Shown: positions 34,937 through 43,945, counted from the first letter of the stretch. The stretch: DNA of 64,000 nt from Carbonatibacter sp965199245 (GCA_965199245.1 CBDAQP010000001.1:62001-126000); one strand, 5' to 3'. Numbers and translations are program-made. Notes: generated from the letters alone by a model not told the origin.

Positions 34937-35064
34937 TATATCCTATCTCATATAAAATGATTTAATCTGGAAGAGTTGTTCATCGGACAGATAAAACCTT
35001 ACTGCGGAAATCTGATGAATAGGTCATCCATAAAGTATAATCAGATTATAATGGATAGGCTATA
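34937..35064 (-). mobile_element. 128-bp IS630-derived miniature inverted-repeat element
   Basis: Both ends read TATA(T/G)CCTATC inward: TATATCCTATCTCATATAA at 34937 and the reverse complement of 35045-35064. Read on the minus strand, its first 81 bases equal the left end of IS630 copy 2 (33133-33213). Its last ~45 bases match that element's right end around 41402-41446 (GAACAACTCTTCC, then ATATGNGATAGG). It is thus an internal-deletion derivative, with no coding capacity, inserted in the transposase gene of a parent-type element. Confidence 0.65.
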
Positions 35065-35233
35065 ATACGGGTGTCCAGATGAGGAATAGACAGGTTTTAT
35101 TACAAAGGACTGTGCTGTTGTCGTGTTGTACGCGCACAAACAAGTCGTGTTGCACGCGCATAAGCTGGACAAACAGAACCCCGAAAGGCTGTTGCCTTTC
35201 GGGGCTGCCGCTGGGTCAAGTTCACAGGGTAGG
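35065..35233. other. Spacer between miniature element and autotransporter, with a repeated 17-mer
   Basis: GTCGTGTTGTACGCGCA (35120-35136) and GTCGTGTTGCACGCGCA (35144-35160) are near-identical neighbours. A third copy occurs at 41676-41692. No gene is seen; the autotransporter terminator follows. Confidence 0.6.
35179..35204 (-). terminator. Rho-independent terminator of the autotransporter gene
   Basis: A perfect 11-bp stem CCCCGAAAGGC / GCCTTTCGGGG around a 4-base loop, followed on the minus strand by a T-rich TTCTGTTTG. It lies 30 bases beyond the autotransporter stop codon. Confidence 0.9.
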
Positions 35234-38200
35234 TCAGAACTTGACCCTGGCATTCAGGCGGGCACTGTGGCCCGTGTAGCCAGTGCGGGCACTCAGGTCA
35301 TAGTCCGCACCAATTGACCAGCGCGGGGTGCTATAGCTCAGGCCCACCCCTGCGGTGCCTGACAGCTTTTTGACCTTCGCCCCCTTGACCGTAAAGCGGC
35401 TGCCTCCGCCGGTGAACCGGCCGCGTGCCGTCGTTTGCTCCCCCGCAAAGTCATAGGACAGCCCCACACGCGCCACGGGAACAAGGGTGCCATTCCCCCG
35501 GGTGATCTCTTTGTGCAGGCGGGTGCCCAGCGTCCCCACAACCGCATCAATCGACCCCACCGTGATCTTCTGGTTCAGGCTCAACGCCCCCGTCGTGGTG
35601 TAGTTCGCCGATCCCACCCGCGTCCACGACAGACCCGCCGTCGGGGTCAGCGTCGTGCTTGCATCAAGCCTCAGCGGCACACCACCCCCCACAGAGGCCG
35701 TCAGGCTGGTCGTGTCATAAGCCGCCTTGCGCCTCAAACCCGCCACACGCGAGGTCGTGCTCACATCGTTGCGCCCAACGCCCACCTGACCGTCCACATA
35801 ATAACGCGCCGTGCTGTAATCCCCGTAAACAGAAACCTGCCAGCTCCTGACATCCGTCTTGTCCTCGCCAACACCCTTGCCCGTCATCCGGCTGGTGCTA
35901 TAGGCCAGAGCCGTCCCCACACGACCCCGTTCCCCCACAGGCGCATCCACACCCACCGCAAGGCCCCGTGCAGAGGTGTCATAACCGTCAATCCTCTGTT
36001 TTTTGTCCTTCGCCTGTTTGCCCCGACTGCCAAACGGCCTGAGCCAGAAGGCCCTGTCCAGCCCCTCGCCCCCGGTCGCAAATCCACTCTGGACAAATCC
36101 GCTCTGGCTGTCTCCCCCGCGCTGCAGAGCAAGACGGTCGGACAACACACCCGCCACCTGTGTCCCCGTCGAGACCACCGCCGCCGTCGCCCCGCCCAGC
36201 GCGGTCGTCTGCGGCGTGAGCTGGGCCGCAAGTCGCTTGCCCTGCGCCTCGTTCCCCGCCTGCGCCGCCTCCTGCAGAATCTTCTTCACGGGGTCGTTCG
36301 CGGGTAAATCCTTCGCAAGGGATGAGGCCGCCAAAAGCACAGTGGCTTCAGAGGGCGACACGCCCAGCTTCGACGACACCTCGCCTGCTGACTTGAAGCC
36401 CTTGGCCCGCGCAATAACGCTCCCCCCGTCATCCGTCGCAAGCTCGTATTTTAAAACATTACTCTCCACAAGGATCAGCTTGCCGTTGTCGATGGCTGCA
36501 CTCAAGTCCCTGTTGATCAGTTTCTGCTCTCCCTCGGTAAAGGAGGAGTCAAAGGCAATCCTGACACTGTTGTCCGCATCCGCAGTGCCCAGATCAAAAT
36601 TACCCCCCACCGTTATAAACGCTTGATCTGCCGCATCCCCCGTCCGCTCCCCAAAGGCAGGCCCCAGGGTGAGAGTACTCTTCCTGTGCGCTGTCAGATC
36701 ACCCGACAGATAAACAGGCTGGTTAAAGGTCACTTTGGCATCCTCGTTCACAGTCAGGCTACGCAACCCGTTGTTCGCACCACTTGCGCCCAATGCACCC
36801 TCAAAGGTCACGCCGTCGGTGTTGGCAATGATAATTGCGCCATAATCGCCACCCGATGCGCTTGTGATATCGCCCGTGATCGTTTGTCCGGCCGTCCCGC
36901 CAAAGGTGACAGAACTTCCGTTGCCCAGTGTGAACTCTGTCTCTGCCTTGACATGACCCTTGAAGGTTGTCGCATCGCTCGCGGTGATATTCAGGTTGCC
37001 CGCATAAACATCACCGCCAAAGGTCGTTTCCCCATCGGCAACCGTGATCCTGTTCAGGGCGGCCTCTGCGGTACCGATCGACCCCGTAAAGGAGACCTTG
37101 CGACCCGTGGCATGGCCCGAGCGGTTCCTGATCTCCAGATCGCCCTGTCCGTCATCGCCCGCAACAATGTTGCCCGTGATCGTTTGCGCGTCCGCCGCAG
37201 TTGTCCCGCGTCCATTGGTGCCGGTGACATCGCTGGCATCACCGACAATCAGGGTCGCAGTGTTGCGGAGTGTGACATTACCGGCGAAGTAACCGGACTG
37301 TTCAAGCGTCGCTTTGGTTCCCCTGTGCAGGGTCAGGCCGGCCAGTCTGGCATTGGTCGTGCCCAAATTACCCTCAAAGGTCACACCGGCTCTGTTGGCA
37401 ATGGTGATCGCGCCGCTGTTTGCGGAATCGGTGGTGATCGCAGGGGTGATTGTCCGTGCAGTTGACCCGCCAAAGGTCACACGGCTGTTTGCAGTGGCAC
37501 TGGCCCCGAATTTGAAGGTCGTCGCAGAGATGGCACCGTTAAAGGTCGTCCTGTCCGCAGAATTGACCGTGATCATTCCGGCATAAACAGCACCCTCAAA
37601 AACCGTCTGGCCGTTGTCCAGTGTGATCTGCTTCACTGCGCCCCCACTGGCCCCCACCACGTTGGCAAAGGTCACTGTCCCGCCGCTGTTGTTCACGCGG
37701 ATCAGACCACGGTTATTCTGACCAGTACCCAGGGCAATCGCATTCGCCACCCGCTGGTCGCCTGCACCGCCAAAGGTGATTTCAATATCATCACCCCCGA
37801 AAGACAGCGCAGCTGTCACGTCACCCTTGAACAGCGTCCCGTCGTCTGAATGAACCCCGATATTCTGTGCATAAACATCACCGCCAAAGGTCGTCAGGCC
37901 ATCGCGCAGGGTCAGGGTGCCAAGGGCTTTGCCATTATTGCCCCCCGTCCCGATCTGACCTGCAAAGGTCACGCTATTATTGACCGTGATCGACCCCTGA
38001 TTATTCGCATCCGTCGTGATATTGCCCGTCACCGTTTGTCCGGACGTGCCGCTAAAGGTCACAGAACCGCTGTTGTTGCCCAGTTTGATCCCTGTCTCTG
38101 CCTTGACATCGCCCTTGAAGGTCGTCTCGTCGTCTGTGGTGATATTGATCGTATCGGCATAAACACCACTGTGAAAGGTCGTCCGGCCAGCGCTCAGTGT

Positions 38201-40960
38201 GATCTGCTTGAGGGCTGTCCCATCGGCACCGACTGACCCGCCAAAGGTCACTTTGTTGGTCGTCGCGTGGGCGTTGTTCACAACCAGGAGACCACGCCCG
38301 TCAGACTCCGTGGTGATGTCGCCCGTCACAGTCTGGTTCACCGTGCCGTTCAGGGTGATTTTGGCCGCATCGTTCCCGGCAAAGGATATCCCGAGTGCGC
38401 CTGTGGTCACATTGCCCCTGAACTCTGCGCCATCGGTTGATTCGACCAAAAGAACCCCTGCAAAAACATCACCCTTAAACCGCGCCACACCATCGCGCAC
38501 CGAGAGTCCGGCAAGATCGTTGCCCGACGCGCCAACAGCATCCTCAAAGGTCACAATATTATTATTCGTCGTGCCGCTGTTATTCACAACAACAGACCCC
38601 CGCTTGCCCGTGCTGTTGCGGATGTCTGCCTTAATGGTCTGGTTGCCAGACCGCCAGCTTTGGTTTTTACCATCAAAGGTGATGGTGCTATTGCCCAGGA
38701 TCAGGCCATTCGCCAGATAAACATGACTCTCAAAGGTCGCCTCGGAGTTATCGCTCAGGGTCAGGCGGTTCAACCCGTTGTTCGTACCACTTGCGCCCAA
38801 TGCGCCCTTGAAGGTCACGCCGTCATCGTTGTCGATGGTGATTGTGCCATAGTTGCCCCCCGATGCACTTGTGATATTGCCGGCCACCGTTTGGGAGTCT
38901 GTTCCGCTGAACGTGACCCCGGTGTTTTGACCCAGAACCAGACCACCGTTCGCACCGGTTCTCAGATAGACATTGCCCTTAAAGGTCGCTTTGGACGCAT
39001 CCGCCGCAGTCGCGTGGCCCGTCAGGGTCAGGAGGCGCAGCCAGGCGCGTTGGGTGCCCAGGTCATCCTCAAAGGTCACACCGGCCTTGTTCGCCACAGT
39101 GATCCAGCCCCGACCCGGGATCGTCGGCATGATATTACCCGCAACCGTTTGTCCGGTCGTCCCGCTAAAGGTCACAGAACCATTGGTCGTGCCCAGTTTG
39201 ATCCCCTCGTTCGCTCCTGTTCCTGCCTTGACATGGCCCTTGAAAACTGTCGCGTCGCCTGTGGTGATCGTGATCGACCTCGCATAAACACCACTGTTAA
39301 AGGTCGTCCGGCCGTCTCTCAGCGTGATCTGCCTGAGGGCTTCCCTATCGGAGCCGACTGACTCTCTAAAGGTCACTGTGTTGTTACTGGTACGGCCTGT
39401 GCCCGCATCACCCCGGTTATCAACAATCAGTGTTCCCTGTCCGTCACCGCCTGCTTCAATCGCACCTCTGATCGTTTGACCCGCGTCACTCACTGTCGCA
39501 GAACGGCCCGCACCGCCAATCGTCAGGGTGGCGTTGTTGCCGATGTCTATGGAACCCTGTCGCCTCAAACTCTTTTCAATCGTCATGTGCGATGCCGCGT
39601 CCGCTGTCGCGCCACCCCTTATCCTAATAAAACCGGCACTTGTATCCTCTTTAAAAACAGCAACACCCGCAGACCCATCACGACCGACAAGAATGCCGGA
39701 CAAGCTGTCACCGCCCGCCCCAATCTCCTTATTAAAGGTCACTTTATGTTGCCGATTACCGGAACGGCCCCCGATAATGGTCACCCGACCTTCGCTGACC
39801 TGATAACCAACAATGCCCGCATCAATCGTGATATCACCATTCAGCGCATTGAAAACAGCCTGTGCCCGGGAAATGCTTCCATTGCCTGTTCCATCTCTGA
39901 GCATGATGGTATCACCGGACACATCATCCCGGAACTCCGCTATGGCGTGCTCTACGTTATTGGAATTACGATTATTCTCCCCCGCAAGCACATCGATGTT
40001 ATCAACATGAACAGCCTTGTTGAAAATCGCATGACCGCCCTTGTTCCGCTGGCCCACCGTCAACTGCTTGAGGCGTTTGTCGTTCGCATCCGTCGCGGCA
40101 TCGTGACCAATCTCTATGTCAAAAGTCGCTATCTTCGATGGGCCGTTATTCACACCGTTCAAAACCTGAATCGTGCCCTCGCCGTCTGCGGCGGCGGTGA
40201 TCTTTGCTGTGCCGTTATTCAGGCGGCCTATCGTCTGATCGTCATCACCGGAAATAGTAATGTAAGCACGACCACCTGCCTGGTCATCCAGCGTCACATC
40301 ACCACCAAAAGTCGCATCGCCCTCGAGTTCAAGGAACACGTTGACAGGATTGGTGGCGTTGTTGCCGGCTTTGAGTGAGATTGTTTGATCGACCACCAGA
40401 TCACCGTTGAAAAGAGCTTTGGCAAACTTGCCGGCACCTGTCGCGCTGGTCATATCAATATCTAATTTTCGGATATGCGCATCTCTTGTAACATCAAGAG
40501 AGGAAGAACCAGCACCATTAGAACCAACCTCTACCCAAATTGCCTCACTGTCCGGAGTTTTTCTAATTTCCCCGACACGAAGTGAGACATCGCTTCTTGA
40601 ACCAGACCCACCCCCTACAACAAGTCGCCTGAATGGCACTGTCTCATTCCCGACAGGACGTCCTGATCCACTTTTGAGGATTCCAATATCGGGACGACGA
40701 GTAGTGTGATTAACCGCAACAGTCCCGCCCCCTATTGTGAGGTTATCACCCGCTTTCGCGTTCGCCATATTCGTGCTGGAGGTGTTAGTTCTCGCTGTAC
40801 CATCGGCCCAGATGTCAAAATTTATTCGTAACGGAGACGTCTCTCCCACTTTCGTGTAATCCACCGCTGTCTGAGCAAAGGCACCAGAGCCAACGCTTGC
40901 CGCCAGAACAACAGCAGACACACCAGCCAACAAAGACGATTTGGAAGAAAAACGACACAT
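35234..40960 (-). CDS. Large repetitive autotransporter (type V secretion, outer-membrane barrel)
   Basis: 1908 residues. The signal peptide (about 1-30: SLLAGVSAVVLAAS, cleavage GAFAQ/T) precedes a ~1450-residue passenger built from about ten to twelve degenerate ~95-residue beta-helix repeats. The pattern is TTFKGDV, VTFSGT.GQTV.GNIT, G.ITV.N..GVTFEG.LG, LTL..G.TTF.G.VYA. An alpha-helical linker (about 1480-1590) and a C-terminal autotransporter beta-domain (about 1620-1908) ending in Phe (LNARVKF) follow. Apart from Cys2, the passenger appears free of cysteine, as usual for this class. ATG 40960 follows AGGGTAGG by 9 bases; a longer frame to 40993 lacks such a site. Function is probably adhesion or surface display, unproven. 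It lies between two halves of a broken IS630. Confidence 0.9.
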   Translation of the reverse strand: MCRFSSKSSLLAGVSAVVLAASVGSGAFAQTAVDYTKVGETSPLRINFDIWADGTARTNTSSTNMANAKAGDNLTIGGGTVAVNHTTRRPDIGILKSGSGRPVGNETVPFRRLVVGGGSGSRSDVSLRVGEIRKTPDSEAIWVEVGSNGAGSSSLDVTRDAHIRKLDIDMTSATGAGKFAKALFNGDLVVDQTISLKAGNNATNPVNVFLELEGDATFGGDVTLDDQAGGRAYITISGDDDQTIGRLNNGTAKITAAADGEGTIQVLNGVNNGPSKIATFDIEIGHDAATDANDKRLKQLTVGQRNKGGHAIFNKAVHVDNIDVLAGENNRNSNNVEHAIAEFRDDVSGDTIMLRDGTGNGSISRAQAVFNALNGDITIDAGIVGYQVSEGRVTIIGGRSGNRQHKVTFNKEIGAGGDSLSGILVGRDGSAGVAVFKEDTSAGFIRIRGGATADAASHMTIEKSLRRQGSIDIGNNATLTIGGAGRSATVSDAGQTIRGAIEAGGDGQGTLIVDNRGDAGTGRTSNNTVTFRESVGSDREALRQITLRDGRTTFNSGVYARSITITTGDATVFKGHVKAGTGANEGIKLGTTNGSVTFSGTTGQTVAGNIMPTIPGRGWITVANKAGVTFEDDLGTQRAWLRLLTLTGHATAADASKATFKGNVYLRTGANGGLVLGQNTGVTFSGTDSQTVAGNITSASGGNYGTITIDNDDGVTFKGALGASGTNNGLNRLTLSDNSEATFESHVYLANGLILGNSTITFDGKNQSWRSGNQTIKADIRNSTGKRGSVVVNNSGTTNNNIVTFEDAVGASGNDLAGLSVRDGVARFKGDVFAGVLLVESTDGAEFRGNVTTGALGISFAGNDAAKITLNGTVNQTVTGDITTESDGRGLLVVNNAHATTNKVTFGGSVGADGTALKQITLSAGRTTFHSGVYADTINITTDDETTFKGDVKAETGIKLGNNSGSVTFSGTSGQTVTGNITTDANNQGSITVNNSVTFAGQIGTGGNNGKALGTLTLRDGLTTFGGDVYAQNIGVHSDDGTLFKGDVTAALSFGGDDIEITFGGAGDQRVANAIALGTGQNNRGLIRVNNSGGTVTFANVVGASGGAVKQITLDNGQTVFEGAVYAGMITVNSADRTTFNGAISATTFKFGASATANSRVTFGGSTARTITPAITTDSANSGAITIANRAGVTFEGNLGTTNARLAGLTLHRGTKATLEQSGYFAGNVTLRNTATLIVGDASDVTGTNGRGTTAADAQTITGNIVAGDDGQGDLEIRNRSGHATGRKVSFTGSIGTAEAALNRITVADGETTFGGDVYAGNLNITASDATTFKGHVKAETEFTLGNGSSVTFGGTAGQTITGDITSASGGDYGAIIIANTDGVTFEGALGASGANNGLRSLTVNEDAKVTFNQPVYLSGDLTAHRKSTLTLGPAFGERTGDAADQAFITVGGNFDLGTADADNSVRIAFDSSFTEGEQKLINRDLSAAIDNGKLILVESNVLKYELATDDGGSVIARAKGFKSAGEVSSKLGVSPSEATVLLAASSLAKDLPANDPVKKILQEAAQAGNEAQGKRLAAQLTPQTTALGGATAAVVSTGTQVAGVLSDRLALQRGGDSQSGFVQSGFATGGEGLDRAFWLRPFGSRGKQAKDKKQRIDGYDTSARGLAVGVDAPVGERGRVGTALAYSTSRMTGKGVGEDKTDVRSWQVSVYGDYSTARYYVDGQVGVGRNDVSTTSRVAGLRRKAAYDTTSLTASVGGGVPLRLDASTTLTPTAGLSWTRVGSANYTTTGALSLNQKITVGSIDAVVGTLGTRLHKEITRGNGTLVPVARVGLSYDFAGEQTTARGRFTGGGSRFTVKGAKVKKLSGTAGVGLSYSTPRWSIGADYDLSARTGYTGHSARLNARVKF

Positions 40961-41287
40961 CGCAAAACCTACCCTGTTCAAAGGTTTATCCAAAAAACAC
41001 AGGCCAGCCCGACGCAGAACACATCACCGCACAAAAAAGGCCGACCCATCAAAGGCCGACCCATCAAAGGCCGACCCACACAATTCTGACAAGATAGAGA
41101 GCAAAGACAACAAAAGATGTCAAGGCTTTTGTCGTCAAAAAACAATATTTTTTTGCACCAACCCCGAAACAGAAAAACGATATACCTCAACACAAAAAGA
41201 TGAAAAAAAGACCTGCTTTTCAGGTTTCGTCCCGGCTGGATACCCTCATTAACCCTGGTCAGACCAAGCCTTCTCTGTTTTCGTGGC
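40961..41287. other. Leader/promoter region of the autotransporter
   Basis: AT-rich and without a supported gene. A TTGACA (minus strand, 41123-41118) is present, but the only nearby TATCTT is 21 bases further, too far for a normal sigma-70 promoter, so the promoter is unresolved. A 15-bp tandem repeat lies at 41036-41077. Confidence 0.5.
41036..41077. repeat. 15-bp tandem repeat, about 2.8 copies
   Basis: AAAGGCCGACCCATC at 41036-41050 and 41051-41065, then a third partial copy (AAAGGCCGACCC) to 41077. It lies in the 5' leader of the autotransporter. Copy-number change here would be a simple way to vary expression. Confidence 0.92.
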
Positions 41288-41446
41288 TGTAAAGCAGGGC
41301 ATACCTTGCTCTTCCTGCCCCCTTATTCCCCTGACCTCAACCCCATCGAACAAAAATGAACCCATCTCAAAGCCGTCAGAAAACAACTCTTGTGCTCCAT
41401 TGAACAACTCTTCCAAAGTGAACCACTTTATATGGGATAGGCTATA
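41288..41446 (+). pseudogene. IS630-family transposase C-terminal part and right end (copy 2)
   Basis: AGHTLLFLPPYSPDLNPIEQ carries the third catalytic-region Glu of IS630 transposases. A TGA replaces the conserved Trp, then THLKAVRKQLLCSIEQLFQ and a stop follow, and the element ends GGGATAGGCTATA at 41446. It complements the N-terminal part at 34426-34936 on the same strand; only about 45 central residues are missing between the two. Confidence 0.75.
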
Positions 41447-41765
41447 GTTACTGATTTGCGCAGGTCAAGTTCCCAGACGGTTCCGGACCATAAACTCCAT
41501 GCGTTTGTCGCCCGGATTATGTTGCACCTGGACGATCAGAACCTTGAACATCGAGACTGGATCAAAGGAAGGACGACCACCCTTGGCATCATCACCAGAG
41601 CCAAGCCTCTCAAAACCTCCAGCCTCTGTTGGCTGAGCCGTTTTCGAGAACCACAGAGGTATTTGAGAACCACAGGTCGTGTTGCACGCGCACAACTTCT
41701 AAAGCAGTTTGACACCCCGGACAACGGGGATCGAGGTTTTTAAAGGTGCTCATCAAATGGTTGTC
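41447..41765 (-). pseudogene. IS5-type transposase N-terminal fragment (left end, pointing left)
   Basis: Read on the minus strand from about 41760: an end sequence GAGCACCTTTAAAAACCTCG, then LWFSKTAQPTEAGGFERLG, then the family signature RPSFDPVSMFKVLIVQVQHN and KRMEFMVRNRLG, truncated at about 41465. GTCGTGTTGCACGCGCA interrupts it at 41676-41692. A homologous fragment in opposite orientation lies at 44488-44660. Confidence 0.72.
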
Positions 41766-41781
41766 TGTGCATATTCTCACC

Positions 41782-43314
41782 CTAAAAAAGGCTTGTTTGT
41801 GCGTCCCTTTGTGGTGTTTTCTTGCCCGTGCGCTCTGGTTTGTCTGGTTTCGATTGCTCTGGAATTCTGTCGGTTGAGGTGCATTCGGCAGGGATTTTTT
41901 TATCGCCCGAAAATTCAATCATAAAACGCTGTTTAGGGGCAAGGTCTTCTACCGTGAGAATCCTGCCGTCAGGGCTACGGACGACGGCAAAGCCACGGTT
42001 GAGGACGTTTTTATAGGATACAGACTCCAAGACCCGCGCCAGTGCGCAGAGTTCGCTGCTGGCACGTTCGACAGAAAGCGACAGGGCCGCTGTGAGTTGC
42101 GGGGTGAGGAGATCAGTTTTCTGGCGTGGGCCAGAGAGCACAGACCGCCCCGCACGGTGCAGGCGGTCGCTCAGCGTAGCGCAGTGTTGCGCGGCAAGGG
42201 TGATCTGTTGGCGGGGGTGTGGCAAGCGCGCCCCCAATTCGCGCAAACCAATCACCCGCGCACGCAGGCAAAGTTGCATGGTCTGGGTCAAACGGGCGAC
42301 TCCATCATCCAATCGCTGGGCTTTATCCTCGACCACGCGGCAGAGGTCGGGCAAACCCCGAACCGAAAGGTCGAGCTGTAACCCCCGCTCATGCGCAAGA
42401 CGACGCACCGCACGATCAAGCCTGTTGTCTAAATCCCGCACCGCAGAAATAAGATCTGTGCGGACGGGAACCGCCATTTCTGCCGCCGCCGTTGGCGTTG
42501 GCGCACGTCGGTCAGCGGCAAAATCAATCAAAGTCGTATCGGTTTCATGCCCCACTGCCGAAATTAAGGGAATCACCGATTCTGCCGCCGTGCGCACCAC
42601 AGTTTCTTCGTTAAAAGCCCAGAGATCTTCGAGGCTTCCGCCCCCTCTGGCCACAATGAGCAAATCAGGGCGCGGCACAGCCCCCCCCACACCCGGCAAG
42701 GCATTAAAACCACGAATGGCGGCACTAACCTGCGCGGCGGCCCCCTCGCCCTGAACCAGTGTGGGCCAAACCACAACCCGACGGGGAAAACGCGCCCGCA
42801 AACGGTGCAGAATATCACGCAGGACAGCCCCCGTTGGCGAGGTCACAACGCCGATAACCTCGGGCAGAAGGGGCAGATTTTTTTTGCGTTCTTCGGCAAA
42901 AAGCCCCTCTGCCGCCAAAGCTTGACGACGTTGTTCCAACAGTTTGAGCAAGGCCCCCTGTCCCGCCAGTTCCATCGAGTCAATAATCAGCTGATAGTTT
43001 GACCGCCCGGGATAGCCGGACACCCGCCCTGTGCAGATGACCTCTAATCCATCCTGTGGCTGAATGGACAGCCTGGCAACCGAACCACGCCAACAAATGG
43101 CATTGATGACCGCCTTGTCATCCTTGAGCGAGAAATAAAGATGCCCGGAGGCTGCCCTTTTTAACCCAGACAGTTCGCCGCGCACGCGCACATGATCGAA
43201 ACGACTTTCAAGCGTCCGGCGGATTGCGCCGGAAATCTCGCTCACCGTCATCGCGGGCGCATTGCCCCCCGTTGACCCAGATAAAAGATTTGGCTCAGAC
43301 AACAGATCAGACAT
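41782..43314 (-). CDS. xseA: Exodeoxyribonuclease VII large subunit
   Basis: 510 residues; the catalytic subunit of ExoVII. An N-terminal OB-fold (VRVRGELSGLKRAASGHLYF, LKDDKAVINAICWRG) is followed by the catalytic core: GVVTSPTGAVLRDILHRLRARFP, LIVARGGGSLEDLWAFNEE, AVGHETDTTLIDFAADRRAPTPTAAAE. A helical region and C-terminal RGFAVVRSPDGRIL follow. The final ~40 residues are charged and variable. Its gene ends only about 20 bases from an IS5-type fragment. The small subunit is at 1273-1542. Confidence 0.94.
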   Translation of the reverse strand: MSDLLSEPNLLSGSTGGNAPAMTVSEISGAIRRTLESRFDHVRVRGELSGLKRAASGHLYFSLKDDKAVINAICWRGSVARLSIQPQDGLEVICTGRVSGYPGRSNYQLIIDSMELAGQGALLKLLEQRRQALAAEGLFAEERKKNLPLLPEVIGVVTSPTGAVLRDILHRLRARFPRRVVVWPTLVQGEGAAAQVSAAIRGFNALPGVGGAVPRPDLLIVARGGGSLEDLWAFNEETVVRTAAESVIPLISAVGHETDTTLIDFAADRRAPTPTAAAEMAVPVRTDLISAVRDLDNRLDRAVRRLAHERGLQLDLSVRGLPDLCRVVEDKAQRLDDGVARLTQTMQLCLRARVIGLRELGARLPHPRQQITLAAQHCATLSDRLHRAGRSVLSGPRQKTDLLTPQLTAALSLSVERASSELCALARVLESVSYKNVLNRGFAVVRSPDGRILTVEDLAPKQRFMIEFSGDKKIPAECTSTDRIPEQSKPDKPERTGKKTPQRDAQTSLF

Positions 43315-43417
43315 ACCAGAACACCTTATGCACCACAGGGCCTGACTCTACCCGGCGAACAGACCCGCTTCAACTCTTGATTTCATGCCTGAGCACGGCT
43401 CAACACGGCATAAACTT

Positions 43418-43945
43418 TTAGAAACTTCCGTCGCGAATCGCACAGATCCGCTGAAAACAAGCTCCCTCTTCGCTTTCTTGATAGTGACGCACCTGTAACG
43501 CCCCAACACAGAGCCGTAAGAGTTCCTGGGGTTTTAGTAAAAAATCAGGATTCGATGGGCGTCCATAGCGTTCCTGCCCCACCATAAAGGTCTCATAGAG
43601 CAAAACCCCGCCCGGTGCGAGGAGCAGCGGCAAAACAGGCAATAACGGCCGAAAAAGATAGTTGGTCACAATCACTGCCCCAAAATGCTGGCCCGCCAAG
43701 GCAAAAGGCGCACCCGTTTCGATATCTGCCGCCACCAAGGTCACACGGGGATGGGTCGCCAGATCAGCCACAGCACCCAGATCACGATCAAGTGCCGTCA
43801 CGGCATGTCCCCTGTCCAACAAAAAGCGGCTATGCCGCCCCTGCCCACAGGCGAGATCAAGAACGCAACAACGGGGCGGTAAAATATCCGCATGTGCAAT
43901 AATCCACGGCGAAACCTTGTTCATGACCCCTTGTCCTTGTTTCAT
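43418..43945 (-). CDS. SAM-dependent class I methyltransferase (TehB-like)
   Basis: 175 residues with motif I VLDLACGQGRHSRFLLDRGH, acidic motif II ALDRDLGAV, a VTLVAADIETGAPFAL segment and post-motif TNYLFRPLLPVL, then GGVLLYETFMVGQERYGRP, as in TehB-like/YfbB-type methyltransferases. The substrate is unknown. An internal Met at residue 7 is an alternative start. It is divergent from the DUF1178 gene, with 45 bases between the starts, so the two may share a promoter region. Confidence 0.8.
   Translation of the reverse strand: MKQGQGVMNKVSPWIIAHADILPPRCCVLDLACGQGRHSRFLLDRGHAVTALDRDLGAVADLATHPRVTLVAADIETGAPFALAGQHFGAVIVTNYLFRPLLPVLPLLLAPGGVLLYETFMVGQERYGRPSNPDFLLKPQELLRLCVGALQVRHYQESEEGACFQRICAIRDGSF

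Noticed and set aside
36623..37465. Long plus-strand open frame antisense to the autotransporter (also 39476-40378)
   Set aside because: Both are shadows of the repetitive, codon-biased autotransporter gene on the other strand; the translations lack recognisable domains and repeat with the passenger repeats.
36600..40300. CRISPR-like periodic repeats
   Set aside because: The periodicity is long (~285 bp), degenerate and fully explained by the protein repeats of the autotransporter; no short identical repeats with unique spacers.
41091..41123. TTGACA/TATCTT pair as the autotransporter promoter
   Set aside because: The 21-base spacer is too long for a standard promoter; kept only as a remark in the leader entry.
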